Positions 1 to 7,833 of a DNA stretch of 58,594 nucleotides are shown here, piece after piece. Under the pieces are notes generated by a model. The model was not told the DNA's origin. It was given only the letters and a program-made list of their open reading frames with translations, and made no database searches. The DNA comes from a virus. The number at the start of each line of letters is the position of its first letter. Within the stretch, counting starts at the first letter, position 1. The DNA is taken from positions 1-58,594 of IMG/VR virus record IMGVR_UViG_3300023174_000190, one strand, 5' to 3'. The position numbers and the translations under genes are program-made.

Positions 1-833
1 TAATAGCGATCCAGACCTTTGCTATAAGTTAATCGAATCTCTACTGCAGAATGCTCTTTGGTGAATCGACTCTTCTGCATTCTCGCTCTAATGATATTGC
101 CTACAACTTCAGTACCATCTTTGTCTTTCTTCTTCGAAAGGAAAACAATTGTTGAAGCCGTATACTTTAGACCAGAACCACCAGACATTTCTTTTGTTGG
201 AACATATGCACCAACAACATCGTAAACGTGATTAGTCACAAGTAAAGGAACATTGATCTTTGCAAGTTTCAAATTCAAAACTCTAAAGGTTGCTTTTAGA
301 ATTGATGATTTGGTCATGTCTTTGGTTTCTTTGCCTTCTGCTGTGTCTTCCATTTCTTTCGTAGAAGATAGCTGACCCATAGAATCGAGAACCATCATCA
401 TTGGCTTACGCTTCGCTAATGGTTGCGCTGAATACTTTTCAATGATCTGTAATGCAGTATGGCGAAACTTTTGAATCGTATCTGGTTCAGAGATAACAAC
501 TCGTTTAGTGTCAACGCCGCGAGATTCCATCATGTGCTTAGTGACTGCAGCTTCGGTATCAAAGTAAATCACACCACCTTCTGGATTGTCATCTAGGAAT
601 TGCTTTACAACACCAAGGACGAAAAACGTTTTACCTGTTGCAGATTCACCTGCAAATGCTGTGACTTTGTTGTTGGGCACTCCCCCGTATATACTTCCAC
701 TAAGGGCTGCGTTAAGAGCATATGAACCAGTGTCAATAGTACCATTAAATTCAGCACTAGCATTGCCATCAGCAAGTATTTTAGTGTCTTCATCTTTTAA
801 TTGCTCCACTAAATCAGAAAAGAAATTTCCCAT
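1..833 (-). CDS. uvsX: UvsX, RecA-like recombinase (3' part missing)
   Basis: Strand-exchange recombinase that forms filaments on ssDNA during recombination-dependent replication. Reading from ATG at 833, about 277 codons are present before the window edge, so the C-terminus lies outside. Visible motifs are Walker A GESATGKT, an FDTE segment, the Walker B-like MMMVLDSMGQLSS, and NHVYDVVGAYVP leading into a GGSGLKY segment, all typical of T4 UvsX/RecA. It lies directly downstream of gene 43 with a 21-base gap, and GGAG precedes the ATG. Its partners UvsY and UvsW are encoded near 22-23 kb. Identification is secure; only the C-terminal filament-contact region is unseen. Confidence 0.95.
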   Translation of the reverse strand, partial: MGNFFSDLVEQLKDEDTKILADGNASAEFNGTIDTGSYALNAALSGSIYGGVPNNKVTAFAGESATGKTFFVLGVVKQFLDDNPEGGVIYFDTEAAVTKHMMESRGVDTKRVVISEPDTIQKFRHTALQIIEKYSAQPLAKRKPMMMVLDSMGQLSSTKEMEDTAEGKETKDMTKSSILKATFRVLNLKLAKINVPLLVTNHVYDVVGAYVPTKEMSGGSGLKYTASTIVFLSKKKDKDGTEVVGNIIRARMQKSRFTKEHSAVEIRLTYSKGLDRY

Positions 834-854
834 ATTTAATTCTCCATAAAATAA

Positions 855-3377
855 TTAATCGTCACTAAAGAAACTCTTTAGCGAAGAGACTTTCTCGACA
901 TTCCAACCAATTGTATTGACGATGGTTCTAATCGGATCCAGATATGCTTTCTCAAATTGAGTTTCATAGTCAATGTACTTCTCTAGTTTAAACTCTTTTG
1001 GTAGAATTGTCAAGATTGCAAAAACGTTCTCTTGTACTGGATTTGGAACTTTCATGTAGCAGAATTTAATCTTCTCGCCATCTTTGATTGATTGATACTT
1101 CTTTGTTAGTTTCTCTTTCTCCAAAAGATGATTGTAAAGAATAGCACCACGAACATGAATTGGTGTACCCTTTGTGTAAATATCTTTTGAAGACTTGTAC
1201 TTCTTCAGATCATTAACTCCTCGAGGAAAAGCAATGTCCTCAAATGCTAGTGTTGTAAAAGTTTTTCTGAAATCTGCAACGAATTCTTGAAACTCTAATT
1301 CGTTACCATTCATAACAATCTTCAGAGATTCTTTAATCTTATCTCTGCATGACATTGGCGTCGAAGATTTAACCGCTTCAATACCCATCATCTTTAACTT
1401 CGGCTCTGCAAAACGCACACCTTCGGAATCATATACGTTTAGAATGTATCGTTTCTTTGCTGTCCAGATACCTTTGTCTGCAATCACTTCACGCTTCATC
1501 TGCATCTTCTGATCAAATGCATTCATGTATTCTGCTAATTCTTGATATGCTTTATCAATGAACGGTTCAATTTTCTCTGTGCAAGCCTTGTCGATAAAGT
1601 CAACAATTTTTTCTTTTTCAATATTCTTAGATCCGTAGACCATATGTACCAACGGACCAAGATTGACGTATACAGAATCCGTATCTGATGCGATGACATA
1701 ATCCACACTCTTCGTCTTTAATAGTTTATTGAAGAAGCCGTTTAGCTTGTCTTCAATCCAACGAATACTCAATTGCCCAGATAGTGTGATGGCTTCTGCT
1801 TGGCGAATGTCGAAGAATCGAAACCATTCATTACCAAGTGCGCCATAAGCTGAATTTAATTGAACTTTTTTTGCGAGCTGAAGATTCTTGTATTTAGATA
1901 TTTGATTGGATAAAATGCGCTTTTCTTCTGCAGTATTTGCATTCTCATATTGCTTCTGCGATTCAATCATTTTCTTTTTATACATCGAACGATCATCATA
2001 CATTCGCTGCATCATTGCAGGTAGAAAGCCTTGCTTGTCACGTTTAAAGTAATGACCATTTGCAGCCATACAATATTCGCTTGACGCTTGATATTCTTTG
2101 TTCAATAAATCATCAATAGAAATATTTGTCTTTATGCCTGGAACAATAGTCTCTGGTGAAACATTGTACTGCATGATCAGATGTGGATAAAGAGAATTTA
2201 AGTCAAAAGAAACAACCCACTGATGCATACCTACGATAGGATCTTTAACATATGCACCAGCATACTGTTCGCTTTTGATTGTCTTGACCTTTTGTGGAAC
2301 AACGATACCACGATCCATTAATTCATTATGAATAAGAACATCCCACATACGAACTTGAGAGAATACATCTTCATAATTAACCTTCGCATCATATGCAAGT
2401 GCGAGAGCCATGTCAATCAATTTCATCTTAGCATCAATACGATCAACCAATTCAACGTCATGAATATTATACTCAATAAACTTTTGAAAGTTGGTTCTAT
2501 ACAATTGATGTAGACTTTCTACTTCGGAATAATCTAGTTTCTTTTCGCCTAGTTCAACAAATGAAATATGATTAAGAGAAAAACTTTCATGCTGTGCATA
2601 TGTAAACTTCTTATAAAGTTCAAGATAGTCTAGCGTAGCAATACCAGTCAATTCATAAATTGTTTCTTTTTTGAAGTTTGAAACTGTTGTTCCCCCTGGA
2701 GTTTTACCAGACGTTCTTTCTCCAATCTTTCTCCAAGGCGACAATCGTTTAACTGTGTTCTCTCCCATCAATCGATTAATTCGATTAACAAGATAAGGAA
2801 TATCGAAAAACTTGATATTCCAACCAGTCACAATGTCAGGCGAAGTCTCTTCCCACTTTTCTAGGAAAAACATGATTAATTGATTTTCATCGCGGCATTG
2901 TGTATACGTTACATCATTCCGATCATTATTGAATTGATCGCAGCCGAACACATAAAACATTCCATCAATCTTAAATGTGATTGCTGTGATTGGTTCAGAC
3001 GCAGATGCTGGTTCTGGAAAACCATTCTCAGAACCAACCTCAATGTCAATGTTAGCGATTCGAATTACAGAAGTATCGTAATCTACTTTACCTGGATACG
3101 CTTCATTCACATAAACGTATTGATAGTTTGTCAATCCGTAAATGAAAAAGTTTTCTACATCTTCATACTTCTTGACAAACTCTGTCGCATTTGACATTGA
3201 TCCTTGGCGAACTGGTGAAACGAATTCGCCAGACAGAGTTTTGAACTCTGTCTTTTCTTTTGATGGTATGTATAGTGTCGGATCATATTCTACTTTGTCA
3301 ATGTATCGTTTGCCATTGTTGTAGCCACGAACTAGAATCTGATTGCCATATCGCGAAAAATTTGTGTAGAATTTCAT
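855..3377 (-). CDS. 43: DNA polymerase, family B (gp43)
   Basis: Replicative DNA polymerase with 3'-5' proofreading, 840 residues (T4 gp43 is 898). The exonuclease motifs are intact: ANIDIEVGSE (Exo I), GWNIKFFDIPYL (Exo II) and YNIHDVELVD (Exo III). Polymerase motif A is FDLNSLYPHLI, motif B lies in KKVQLNSAYGALGN, and motif C is ASDTDSVYV, so both catalytic metal sites are complete. It works with clamp gp45 and loader gp44/62 encoded further right. Its ATG overlaps the TAA of the Sm-like gene upstream by one base (TAATG), suggesting coupled translation. No intein or split is seen. Confidence 0.97.
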   Translation of the reverse strand: MKFYTNFSRYGNQILVRGYNNGKRYIDKVEYDPTLYIPSKEKTEFKTLSGEFVSPVRQGSMSNATEFVKKYEDVENFFIYGLTNYQYVYVNEAYPGKVDYDTSVIRIANIDIEVGSENGFPEPASASEPITAITFKIDGMFYVFGCDQFNNDRNDVTYTQCRDENQLIMFFLEKWEETSPDIVTGWNIKFFDIPYLVNRINRLMGENTVKRLSPWRKIGERTSGKTPGGTTVSNFKKETIYELTGIATLDYLELYKKFTYAQHESFSLNHISFVELGEKKLDYSEVESLHQLYRTNFQKFIEYNIHDVELVDRIDAKMKLIDMALALAYDAKVNYEDVFSQVRMWDVLIHNELMDRGIVVPQKVKTIKSEQYAGAYVKDPIVGMHQWVVSFDLNSLYPHLIMQYNVSPETIVPGIKTNISIDDLLNKEYQASSEYCMAANGHYFKRDKQGFLPAMMQRMYDDRSMYKKKMIESQKQYENANTAEEKRILSNQISKYKNLQLAKKVQLNSAYGALGNEWFRFFDIRQAEAITLSGQLSIRWIEDKLNGFFNKLLKTKSVDYVIASDTDSVYVNLGPLVHMVYGSKNIEKEKIVDFIDKACTEKIEPFIDKAYQELAEYMNAFDQKMQMKREVIADKGIWTAKKRYILNVYDSEGVRFAEPKLKMMGIEAVKSSTPMSCRDKIKESLKIVMNGNELEFQEFVADFRKTFTTLAFEDIAFPRGVNDLKKYKSSKDIYTKGTPIHVRGAILYNHLLEKEKLTKKYQSIKDGEKIKFCYMKVPNPVQENVFAILTILPKEFKLEKYIDYETQFEKAYLDPIRTIVNTIGWNVEKVSSLKSFFSDD

Positions 3378-3682
3378 TAAATAAGAATAGATGATTTCGG
3401 AGGAACAACGATTCCTGCACCGTAGATTTCATTATACTTGTTTTTGATCTCTGGTGCAACCGACACATTGTAGATAATGTGACTGAGGTTAAATTCCACA
3501 ACCTTCTGCTCAGAGAACATTAGCATGGGCATCATGTTCAATCCAGCTTTACCACTTTGGGTATATGTCAATCCTAGCAAGCAGGGATTTTCCATTCTTA
3601 CGATCTGATCGTTATCACTTGCGATAATATCACCAACAACCTCTTCACTGGTTGTTAGTTTCAAAATTCTCAAATTTGCCAT
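3377..3682 (-). CDS. Sm-like small protein of T4-type phages
   Basis: Protein of 101 residues with an N-terminal beta-strand pattern (LRILKLTTSEEVVGDI) like the Sm1 motif of Sm/Hfq-like folds. A second gene at 21045-21419 has the same pattern (KMSNGDTIIGNV), so the two are probably distant paralogues. Function is unknown; an RNA- or protein-binding role is only inferred from the fold guess. I chose ATG at 3682 because GGAG sits six bases upstream, over an in-frame TTG four codons earlier. It ends by sharing one base with the polymerase start, so it is probably co-translated with gene 43. Confidence 0.65.
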   Translation of the reverse strand: MANLRILKLTTSEEVVGDIIASDNDQIVRMENPCLLGLTYTQSGKAGLNMMPMLMFSEQKVVEFNLSHIIYNVSVAPEIKNKYNEIYGAGIVVPPKSSILI

Positions 3683-3703
3683 TTTAATCTCCAAAATTAA
3701 ATG

Positions 3704-3723
3704 GGGGCAATTAAGCCCCCACG
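3704..3723 (-). terminator. Possible intrinsic terminator
   Basis: A G/C hairpin with arms GGGC (3707-3710) and GCCC (3717-3720) and a six-base AATTAA loop. On the minus strand it is followed by a T-rich stretch (ATTTAATTTT). It lies after the DUF3563-like gene and before the Sm-like gene, where it could end transcripts from the late Hsp20 promoter. The stem is short and imperfect outside the core. Confidence 0.4.
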
Positions 3724-3748
3724 ATTAATCTATCACTTCACAAATATT

Positions 3749-3916
3749 TTAAAGTAGACCTCTAGCTTTTAATGCTTTAGTTCTAGATTCAAGATCAGCA
3801 TGATCTATTGATTGTGATAGATAAAAATCAACATATCCCTTTGCACGATACATTTGACTGGCTTGAATGCCTTCAAAGATTGAACAAAAGACTTTTTTGA
3901 TTGTATTATAAACCAT
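3749..3916 (-). CDS. DUF3563-like small protein, 55 aa
   Basis: Small gene read from ATG at 3916 to TAA at 3749. The C-terminal half, FYLSQSIDHADLESRTKAL, matches the pattern of DUF3563 proteins (YLSQ-x-x-D-x-x-x-LE-x-R), short proteins of unknown function common in proteobacteria. The start overlaps the last 11 bases of the Hsp20 gene, so both are read from one message. Function unknown. The resemblance is by eye over about 20 residues, so the family assignment is moderate; that the gene is real is supported by the overlap and the sensible residue pattern. Confidence 0.6.
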   Translation of the reverse strand: MVYNTIKKVFCSIFEGIQASQMYRAKGYVDFYLSQSIDHADLESRTKALKARGLL

Positions 3917-4406
3917 GATTGCTATTCTCCGTTAGATACTGTTTCGAATTAGACTTTGAAGCAGAATCATTAACAGCAATTTTCTTTGGCTTGCGATGTT
4001 CTGGAATAATTCTTTCCAAGAACACTTTCAACATGCCATTAAACATCTCTGCATTCTTCACCTCAATCTGATCATTGAGTGCAAATGTGCGAGAGAATGC
4101 ACGATTAGCAATTCCTTTAAACAAGAAACCGTCAGATTCATCTGACTTTGAATTTCCACTAACAATTAATTTGCCATCATTTAGTTCAATTTCAATATCT
4201 TGCGTTCCGAAACCAGCAACAGCAATTTCAATAAGATAGGTATTCTCACCTGTCTTTTTGATATTGTATGGAGGATAGTTTGGTACATTTTTTGTAATAT
4301 CGTCATGCATTTTTGCTAAACGATTATACTGATCATCGAATCCGACATAAAACTTGTCGAAGTCTTTAAACATTTCAAATGGCGAGCGAAGGGACAAATG
4401 TGTCAT
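3906..4406 (-). CDS. Small heat-shock protein, Hsp20/IbpA family
   Basis: Alpha-crystallin-type holdase chaperone, 166 residues. The N-terminal part (SPFEMFKDFDKFYVGFDDQYNRL) and the crystallin domain (YPPYNIKKTGENTYLIEIAVAGF, then the IEIELNDGKLIVSG strand) match the IbpA subgroup. T4-like phages of aquatic bacteria often carry this gene, where it is thought to help virion-protein folding; that role is inferred. AAGGAG precedes ATG 4406. A late-promoter box (TATAAATA) lies about 90 bases upstream, so expression is probably late, unlike the surrounding replication genes. The DUF3563-like gene overlaps its end. Confidence 0.93.
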   Translation of the reverse strand: MTHLSLRSPFEMFKDFDKFYVGFDDQYNRLAKMHDDITKNVPNYPPYNIKKTGENTYLIEIAVAGFGTQDIEIELNDGKLIVSGNSKSDESDGFLFKGIANRAFSRTFALNDQIEVKNAEMFNGMLKVFLERIIPEHRKPKKIAVNDSASKSNSKQYLTENSNHGL

Positions 4407-4470
4407 AGTAGTTCTCCTTAAATAAGCGAGTTTAATTTCGTTGTCCTAAAAAGGCACAACTAATTGAAAA

Positions 4471-4493
4471 AGTGTCAGCAACGTGCTGACACT
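4471..4493 (-). terminator. Intrinsic terminator, 10-bp stem
   Basis: Perfect inverted repeat AGTGTCAGCA / TGCTGACACT with a three-base loop, followed on the minus strand by TTTTTC. It ends transcription of the winged-helix gene. The stem is also followed by TTTTATTT on the plus strand, but no plus-strand gene is present to use it. Confidence 0.8.
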
Positions 4494-4495
4494 TT

Positions 4496-4503
4496 TATTT
4501 ATA
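4496..4503 (-). promoter_or_regulatory. T4-type late promoter (TATAAATA) for Hsp20
   Basis: Exact TATAAATA on the minus strand, the -10 element used by gp55-RNA polymerase. Transcription would start roughly at 4489-4490, inside the 5' arm of the terminator stem at 4471-4493, so new transcripts would carry a shortened stem while readthrough transcripts carry the full one. Confidence 0.75.
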
Positions 4504-4507
4504 CAGA

Positions 4508-4735
4508 TTAGACCTGTCCAACCTTACGGCGTGACACAAAATATACAGTATTACCAACCGTATTAATGTCGCGGCGAACTTTAAATCCAGCTTTACGAAG
4601 GTCGCTAATTCGTGCGCTTAGATTTTTGATTCCAAAGATTGCCATTGCTTGTGCTGCAGAGATTCCGCGCTTGGTGCCGCGAAGATACTTGACAAGCAAC
4701 TGAACTTGGGTTTTGGTTGAATTTACGAATGCCAT
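4508..4735 (-). CDS. Winged-helix DNA-binding protein, 75 aa
   Basis: Small basic protein. Residues about 9-60 have the helix-turn-helix pattern seen in phage winged-helix proteins (QLLVKYLRGTKRGISAAQAMAIF, then LSARISDLRKAGF as recognition helix), ending in a beta-wing (KVRRDINTVGNTVYFVSRR). It likely binds DNA, perhaps as a transcription regulator, though no target is evident. GAGG precedes ATG 4735. Its transcript stands alone, bounded by a terminator on each side (4759-4781 and 4471-4493). Confidence 0.75.
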   Translation of the reverse strand: MAFVNSTKTQVQLLVKYLRGTKRGISAAQAMAIFGIKNLSARISDLRKAGFKVRRDINTVGNTVYFVSRRKVGQV

Positions 4736-4758
4736 AATATTACCTCATAGTTAAAAAA

Positions 4759-4781
4759 TGTGCCTTTAATTCCTAGGCACA
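4759..4781 (-). terminator. Intrinsic terminator after the Dps gene
   Basis: Inverted repeat TGTGCCT / AGGCACA with a nine-base loop, followed on the minus strand by TTTTTT. It lies between the Dps stop (4816) and the winged-helix start (4735), the right place to end the regA-dps transcript. Confidence 0.75.
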
Positions 4782-4815
4782 AAGGATCATATCACGAAGG
4801 ATATTCTTTGTCAAA

Positions 4816-5250
4816 TCAACGTAGCGTGGATCTAATCATCCAGGCATGTTTTCTGAATGCGTCTTGACGTTCTGCCATGAAATTGCTAAGACCATGCTCT
4901 CCTTGCTGTTCAGCCAAGTTATAAACTCTATCAATACTTGCTTGCATTGTATCGATATCGTTTAGTAATCTTCTTAGCATGTCTTCTGACATTGGAATGG
5001 AATCATCACCTTGAATCTGTGATAGCTGAATGAATCTCTGGAAACTTCCAGGAGCATATGCATCCATTGCACGGATTTCTTCAGCAATCTTATCAACTAC
5101 ACCATATACTTCTGTATAGATGTTTTCTAAAAATTCATGATATTGAGGAAAGTTTGGACCAGTAATGTTCCAATGATAGTAGTGGGCTTTTAAATAAAAT
5201 GAATAATGATTAGCTAACAAAATTTTAGTTGCTTGAATTAACTCTTCCAT
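4816..5250 (-). CDS. dps: Dps-like ferritin (starvation DNA-protection protein)
   Basis: Ferritin-like protein of 144 residues. In Dps, twelve subunits form a shell that oxidises and stores iron and can coat DNA. The Dps signature is clear: HWN at 26-28, His38, Glu42, Asp53 and Glu57, with the spacing of the E. coli ferroxidase ligands (His51, His63, Asp67, Asp78, Glu82), so one Asp is replaced by Glu. There is no long basic N-terminal tail, so DNA binding is doubtful. ATG 5250 lies one base after the RegA stop codon. A likely role is shielding phage DNA or host from iron-driven oxidative damage (inference). Confidence 0.88.
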   Translation of the reverse strand: MEELIQATKILLANHYSFYLKAHYYHWNITGPNFPQYHEFLENIYTEVYGVVDKIAEEIRAMDAYAPGSFQRFIQLSQIQGDDSIPMSEDMLRRLLNDIDTMQASIDRVYNLAEQQGEHGLSNFMAERQDAFRKHAWMIRSTLR

Positions 5251-5251
5251 T

Positions 5252-5662
5252 TTAGTTTGCTTCCCTCTTTTTTCCGATATTGTATTTAGCTGTGAGAGTC
5301 CATTCAGATTTTTCTTTGTAAGAGATTATTTTGATTTGAGATAGTGGTGCAATTGGTTGTTGTTCATGATCTGCTTTGTTTACAATCTCAATCAATCCCC
5401 ATTCAACTAGAAGTTTAGCAATTGCATTTCTTCTGCCTAAATCATTCTCTTCAAAGTCTGTTGGCTTTCCGTCTAGTGCGAATAATTCTTTAAAGTGGAC
5501 GATATAATATTTGCCTTTCTTGTGTAGAATATGGCAAGACTGATATAGAGTTTTATCTTTCCTAGAAGCAACGCCGATTCTAGTCAATGTCTCTTTAACC
5601 TTTAGGAAATCGTCTTCTTGCTTTAATCTGACTTCCAATAAATCATCAATGTTCACCGCCAT
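5252..5662 (-). CDS. regA: RegA translational repressor
   Basis: RNA-binding protein that represses translation of early phage messages by binding near their start codons. The 136 residues align closely with T4 RegA: DFLKVKETLTRIGVASRKDKTLYQSCHIL, KKGKYYIVHFKELF and the C-terminal ISYKEKSEWTLTAKY are near-identical landmarks. An AAGGAGAAAAAG ribosome site precedes ATG 5662, and its start overlaps the end of gene 62. T4 has the order 43-regA-62-44; here five genes separate regA from gene 43. Confidence 0.96.
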   Translation of the reverse strand: MAVNIDDLLEVRLKQEDDFLKVKETLTRIGVASRKDKTLYQSCHILHKKGKYYIVHFKELFALDGKPTDFEENDLGRRNAIAKLLVEWGLIEIVNKADHEQQPIAPLSQIKIISYKEKSEWTLTAKYNIGKKREAN

Positions 5663-6056
5663 TCTTTTTCTCCTTGGTTGTTTTCACACCACCTTTTTCT
5701 AATTTAGTCTTCATGATTTTTAATTGATCCGGAGTAATGATATTCTGAATTTGTTTCGCTTTAGAATAGCTGTATCCGAAGTATTCGCTAATTACGCGAA
5801 TGTCTTCAATTACTTCATTTTTAAACCACTTGCTATAACGCTTTCGTGGTCTGACAATATTTAGTAAATAGAGAAATTGTGGTTTATTATCAAGAAGATG
5901 TTTACTATTCATTTCATTTGCATAGAAGACGGTATCACTAAAGTATGATAAGCCTTTGTTTACAATGAAAGGAACGTATTCTTTTTCTGAAAGATCGTCA
6001 ACAATCAAGTTTTCTTTTGATTGATTGATTGCGTTTATGTAATCAAATGGATTCAT
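5646..6056 (-). CDS. 62: Sliding-clamp loader small subunit (gp62)
   Basis: Small subunit that joins four gp44 ATPases to load the gp45 clamp. The 136 residues start MNPFDYINAINQSKENL, the usual beginning of gp62 in T4-like phages. LYLLNIVRPRKRYSKWFK and the YFGYSYSKAKQIQNIIT helix are further family features. T4 gp62 is 187 residues, so this is a compact version. A lysine-rich tail (KKEKKNGGEH) overlaps the regA start. The gene follows the nuclease gene by one base. Confidence 0.88.
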   Translation of the reverse strand: MNPFDYINAINQSKENLIVDDLSEKEYVPFIVNKGLSYFSDTVFYANEMNSKHLLDNKPQFLYLLNIVRPRKRYSKWFKNEVIEDIRVISEYFGYSYSKAKQIQNIITPDQLKIMKTKLEKGGVKTTKEKKNGGEH

Positions 6057-6057
6057 A

Positions 6058-6534
6058 TTAATATTTAGAAGTATTATACTTCATCATCTCGTTTATTGCA
6101 TAGTCATCAATCTTATGTATTCGGGTGACTGCATCTTGTTCAATTGGAATTAAAAGCATTTCGCGAAATGTTCCGTCACCTCGAGGAACTTTCTTTGTTT
6201 TGCATTTAAATGTTTTTGGCTCTACGCTATAAAGCCAACCAGTCAAATCTGATTTAAACTTGAATGCTGGAATAGTAACGAAATACAATTCATCAACATA
6301 CCTACATTTATCCAATTGAGCCCTATGAACCGAGAATGCTCGCTCTGAGATAAATGGGACTCCAGTCTTTACTTCGACAGTTTTTGTGCCATCGACAAGT
6401 AAATCTTTTCTGGAGTCAAACTTATCCAATGAATGTTTCACTACACGATTATTTTCTGCAAGATAGTTAGCAACATATTTTTCACCAATCAATCCTAATG
6501 CTTCAATCTTCTGCTCTGTTGTCATGTGTTGCAT
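6058..6534 (-). CDS. PD-(D/E)XK-type nuclease
   Basis: Protein of 158 residues with the restriction-endonuclease fold core: helix GEKYVANYLAENN, Asp44 in SRKDLLVDG, then Glu54-x-Lys56 in TVEVKTGVP. Metal-dependent DNA cleavage is therefore likely; whether it acts on host DNA, Holliday junctions or invading DNA is unknown. It sits inside the clamp-loader operon between gene 44 (stop 6547) and gene 62, which suggests a replication or recombination role. GAAGG lies upstream of ATG 6534. A second ATG three codons on is possible but lacks a ribosome site. Confidence 0.75.
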   Translation of the reverse strand: MQHMTTEQKIEALGLIGEKYVANYLAENNRVVKHSLDKFDSRKDLLVDGTKTVEVKTGVPFISERAFSVHRAQLDKCRYVDELYFVTIPAFKFKSDLTGWLYSVEPKTFKCKTKKVPRGDGTFREMLLIPIEQDAVTRIHKIDDYAINEMMKYNTSKY

Positions 6535-6546
6535 GATATACTACCT

Positions 6547-7485
6547 TCACTTAAATTCACAGTCAGCCATAGCTTCTGCAAGAAATGCTACGAAATTGAC
6601 TTCTTGATCAGCAACAAATGCGGATTTATATTGATACTCTGCAAGCAGAACAACCATTCGAGGAATGGATCTCGGCTGCATATGCTCATTGGTTGCATCG
6701 AAAATCTTTCGAAACAATGACGTTGGATCATTGTCTAAATTCTCTGCAACCCATTTACGCATGGCAGTGAAGTCTTTTTCTTTAAGAGTTTCTACAAGTT
6801 TCTTAAAGTTGTCTGATGACATGTTTGAAAGAATGCCAGTATCAATTTTACCAGTTGCAGCATAACGCTGCAGTTCATTTAGAACCCTACGCCAATCTGG
6901 AAAGTATTTTGTAATTAACTCTGCAACAACCCGTTCTTCATATTCTACTTTTTCTTGCTGTAGAATACCAAGAACTCGCTTTAGAAACTTTGTTGCGAGT
7001 TTAGCACGATTACCATTTACAATCTTGAATTGGACAACTGAGCACCGACTGTGTAGTGGTGCAATAATTCTGTTGAGAAAATTACAAGTGAGGATAAAAC
7101 CGCAATTAGCAGAAAACTCTTCCATAAAGTTTCGCAATGCTGGTTGAGTAGAATTTGGATTAAGGTAATCTGCTTCATCAAGAATGACATACTTTCTTCC
7201 GCCAGTAAACGAAACTGACGAAGCAAAGTTCTGAATCTGATTTCGAAGAGTGTCAATATTTCCATTCATCGATCCGTTAATTACAATGTAGGTGCATCCA
7301 ATTTCTTCAAGCATTGCCTTTGCTACAGTAGTCTTACCTACACCCGGACCACCAGCAAGAATTAGATTAGGAACGCTCTTATCGTCAACAAATTTCTGAA
7401 ATGCAGTTTTAAGGTCTGGAGGAAGAATTGTATCTTCAACAGTCTTTGGTCGATACTTCTCGACCCAGAGAAAATCTTCTAACAT
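6547..7485 (-). CDS. 44: Sliding-clamp loader large subunit (gp44)
   Basis: AAA+ ATPase that opens and loads the gp45 clamp. Its 312 residues begin with the loader signature VEKYRPKTVEDTILP. Walker A is GGPGVGKT (45-52), Walker B is YVILDEADYLN, sensor 1 lies in FILTCNF, and the SRC motif with the trans-acting arginine is present (HSRCSVVQF). The C-terminal collar domain contains YFPDWRRVLNELQRY as in T4 gp44. The gene is followed closely by the nuclease and gp62, so the loader subunits share one transcript. Confidence 0.97.
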   Translation of the reverse strand: MLEDFLWVEKYRPKTVEDTILPPDLKTAFQKFVDDKSVPNLILAGGPGVGKTTVAKAMLEEIGCTYIVINGSMNGNIDTLRNQIQNFASSVSFTGGRKYVILDEADYLNPNSTQPALRNFMEEFSANCGFILTCNFLNRIIAPLHSRCSVVQFKIVNGNRAKLATKFLKRVLGILQQEKVEYEERVVAELITKYFPDWRRVLNELQRYAATGKIDTGILSNMSSDNFKKLVETLKEKDFTAMRKWVAENLDNDPTSLFRKIFDATNEHMQPRSIPRMVVLLAEYQYKSAFVADQEVNFVAFLAEAMADCEFK

Positions 7486-7512
7486 AGTTCGCCTTATTCA
7501 TAATATGAAGAA

Positions 7513-7541
7513 GCATGATAGCACAACCGATGTTATCATGC
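7513..7541 (-). promoter_or_regulatory. Hairpin in the leader of gene 44
   Basis: Inverted repeat GCATGATA / TATCATGC with a 13-base loop between the DsbA-like stop (7552) and the gp44 start (7485). No T-run follows on the minus strand, so it is more likely a leader structure or weak attenuator than a terminator. Confidence 0.35.
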
Positions 7542-7551
7542 AAGAACGGCA

Positions 7552-7827
7552 TCACTTACCAGTCACGGTTTCATATAGAGATTCAACATCATCTTGCTCT
7601 TTTTGAAATTGTGCAAAGTTTTGTTTGTGAAAAAACTTTGCAACTTTCCGAGTATACTTTTTAGGAATCTCGTAATTGTCTTCCACGGTTTGTAGAATGT
7701 CTTTAATCAAATCACGCTCGGCTTCCATGCGAGTTAGTGAAGATGAAATCTCATTCAATGCATCATTGATTTTTTTCAAATCAGCAGGCGAAGTTGGAAG
7801 TGCCCAGTTTTGATTCTTATTGCTCAT
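7552..7827 (-). CDS. DsbA-like dsDNA-binding protein
   Basis: A 91-residue helical protein. Its C-terminal half (KKYTRKVAKFFHKQNF, then DDVESLYETVTGK) follows the pattern of T4 DsbA (FNRLLALYHKDN, then EEVVELYDTVFSK), a double-stranded-DNA-binding protein that stimulates late transcription. The N-terminal half (PADLKKINDALNEISSSLTRMEAERDLIKDIL) has a coiled-coil-like heptad pattern. It lies between clamp gp45 and loader gp44, and the clamp is itself the late-transcription activator, a fitting place. Similarity is by eye over about 40 residues. Confidence 0.72.
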   Translation of the reverse strand: MSNKNQNWALPTSPADLKKINDALNEISSSLTRMEAERDLIKDILQTVEDNYEIPKKYTRKVAKFFHKQNFAQFQKEQDDVESLYETVTGK

Positions 7828-7833
7828 AATATA

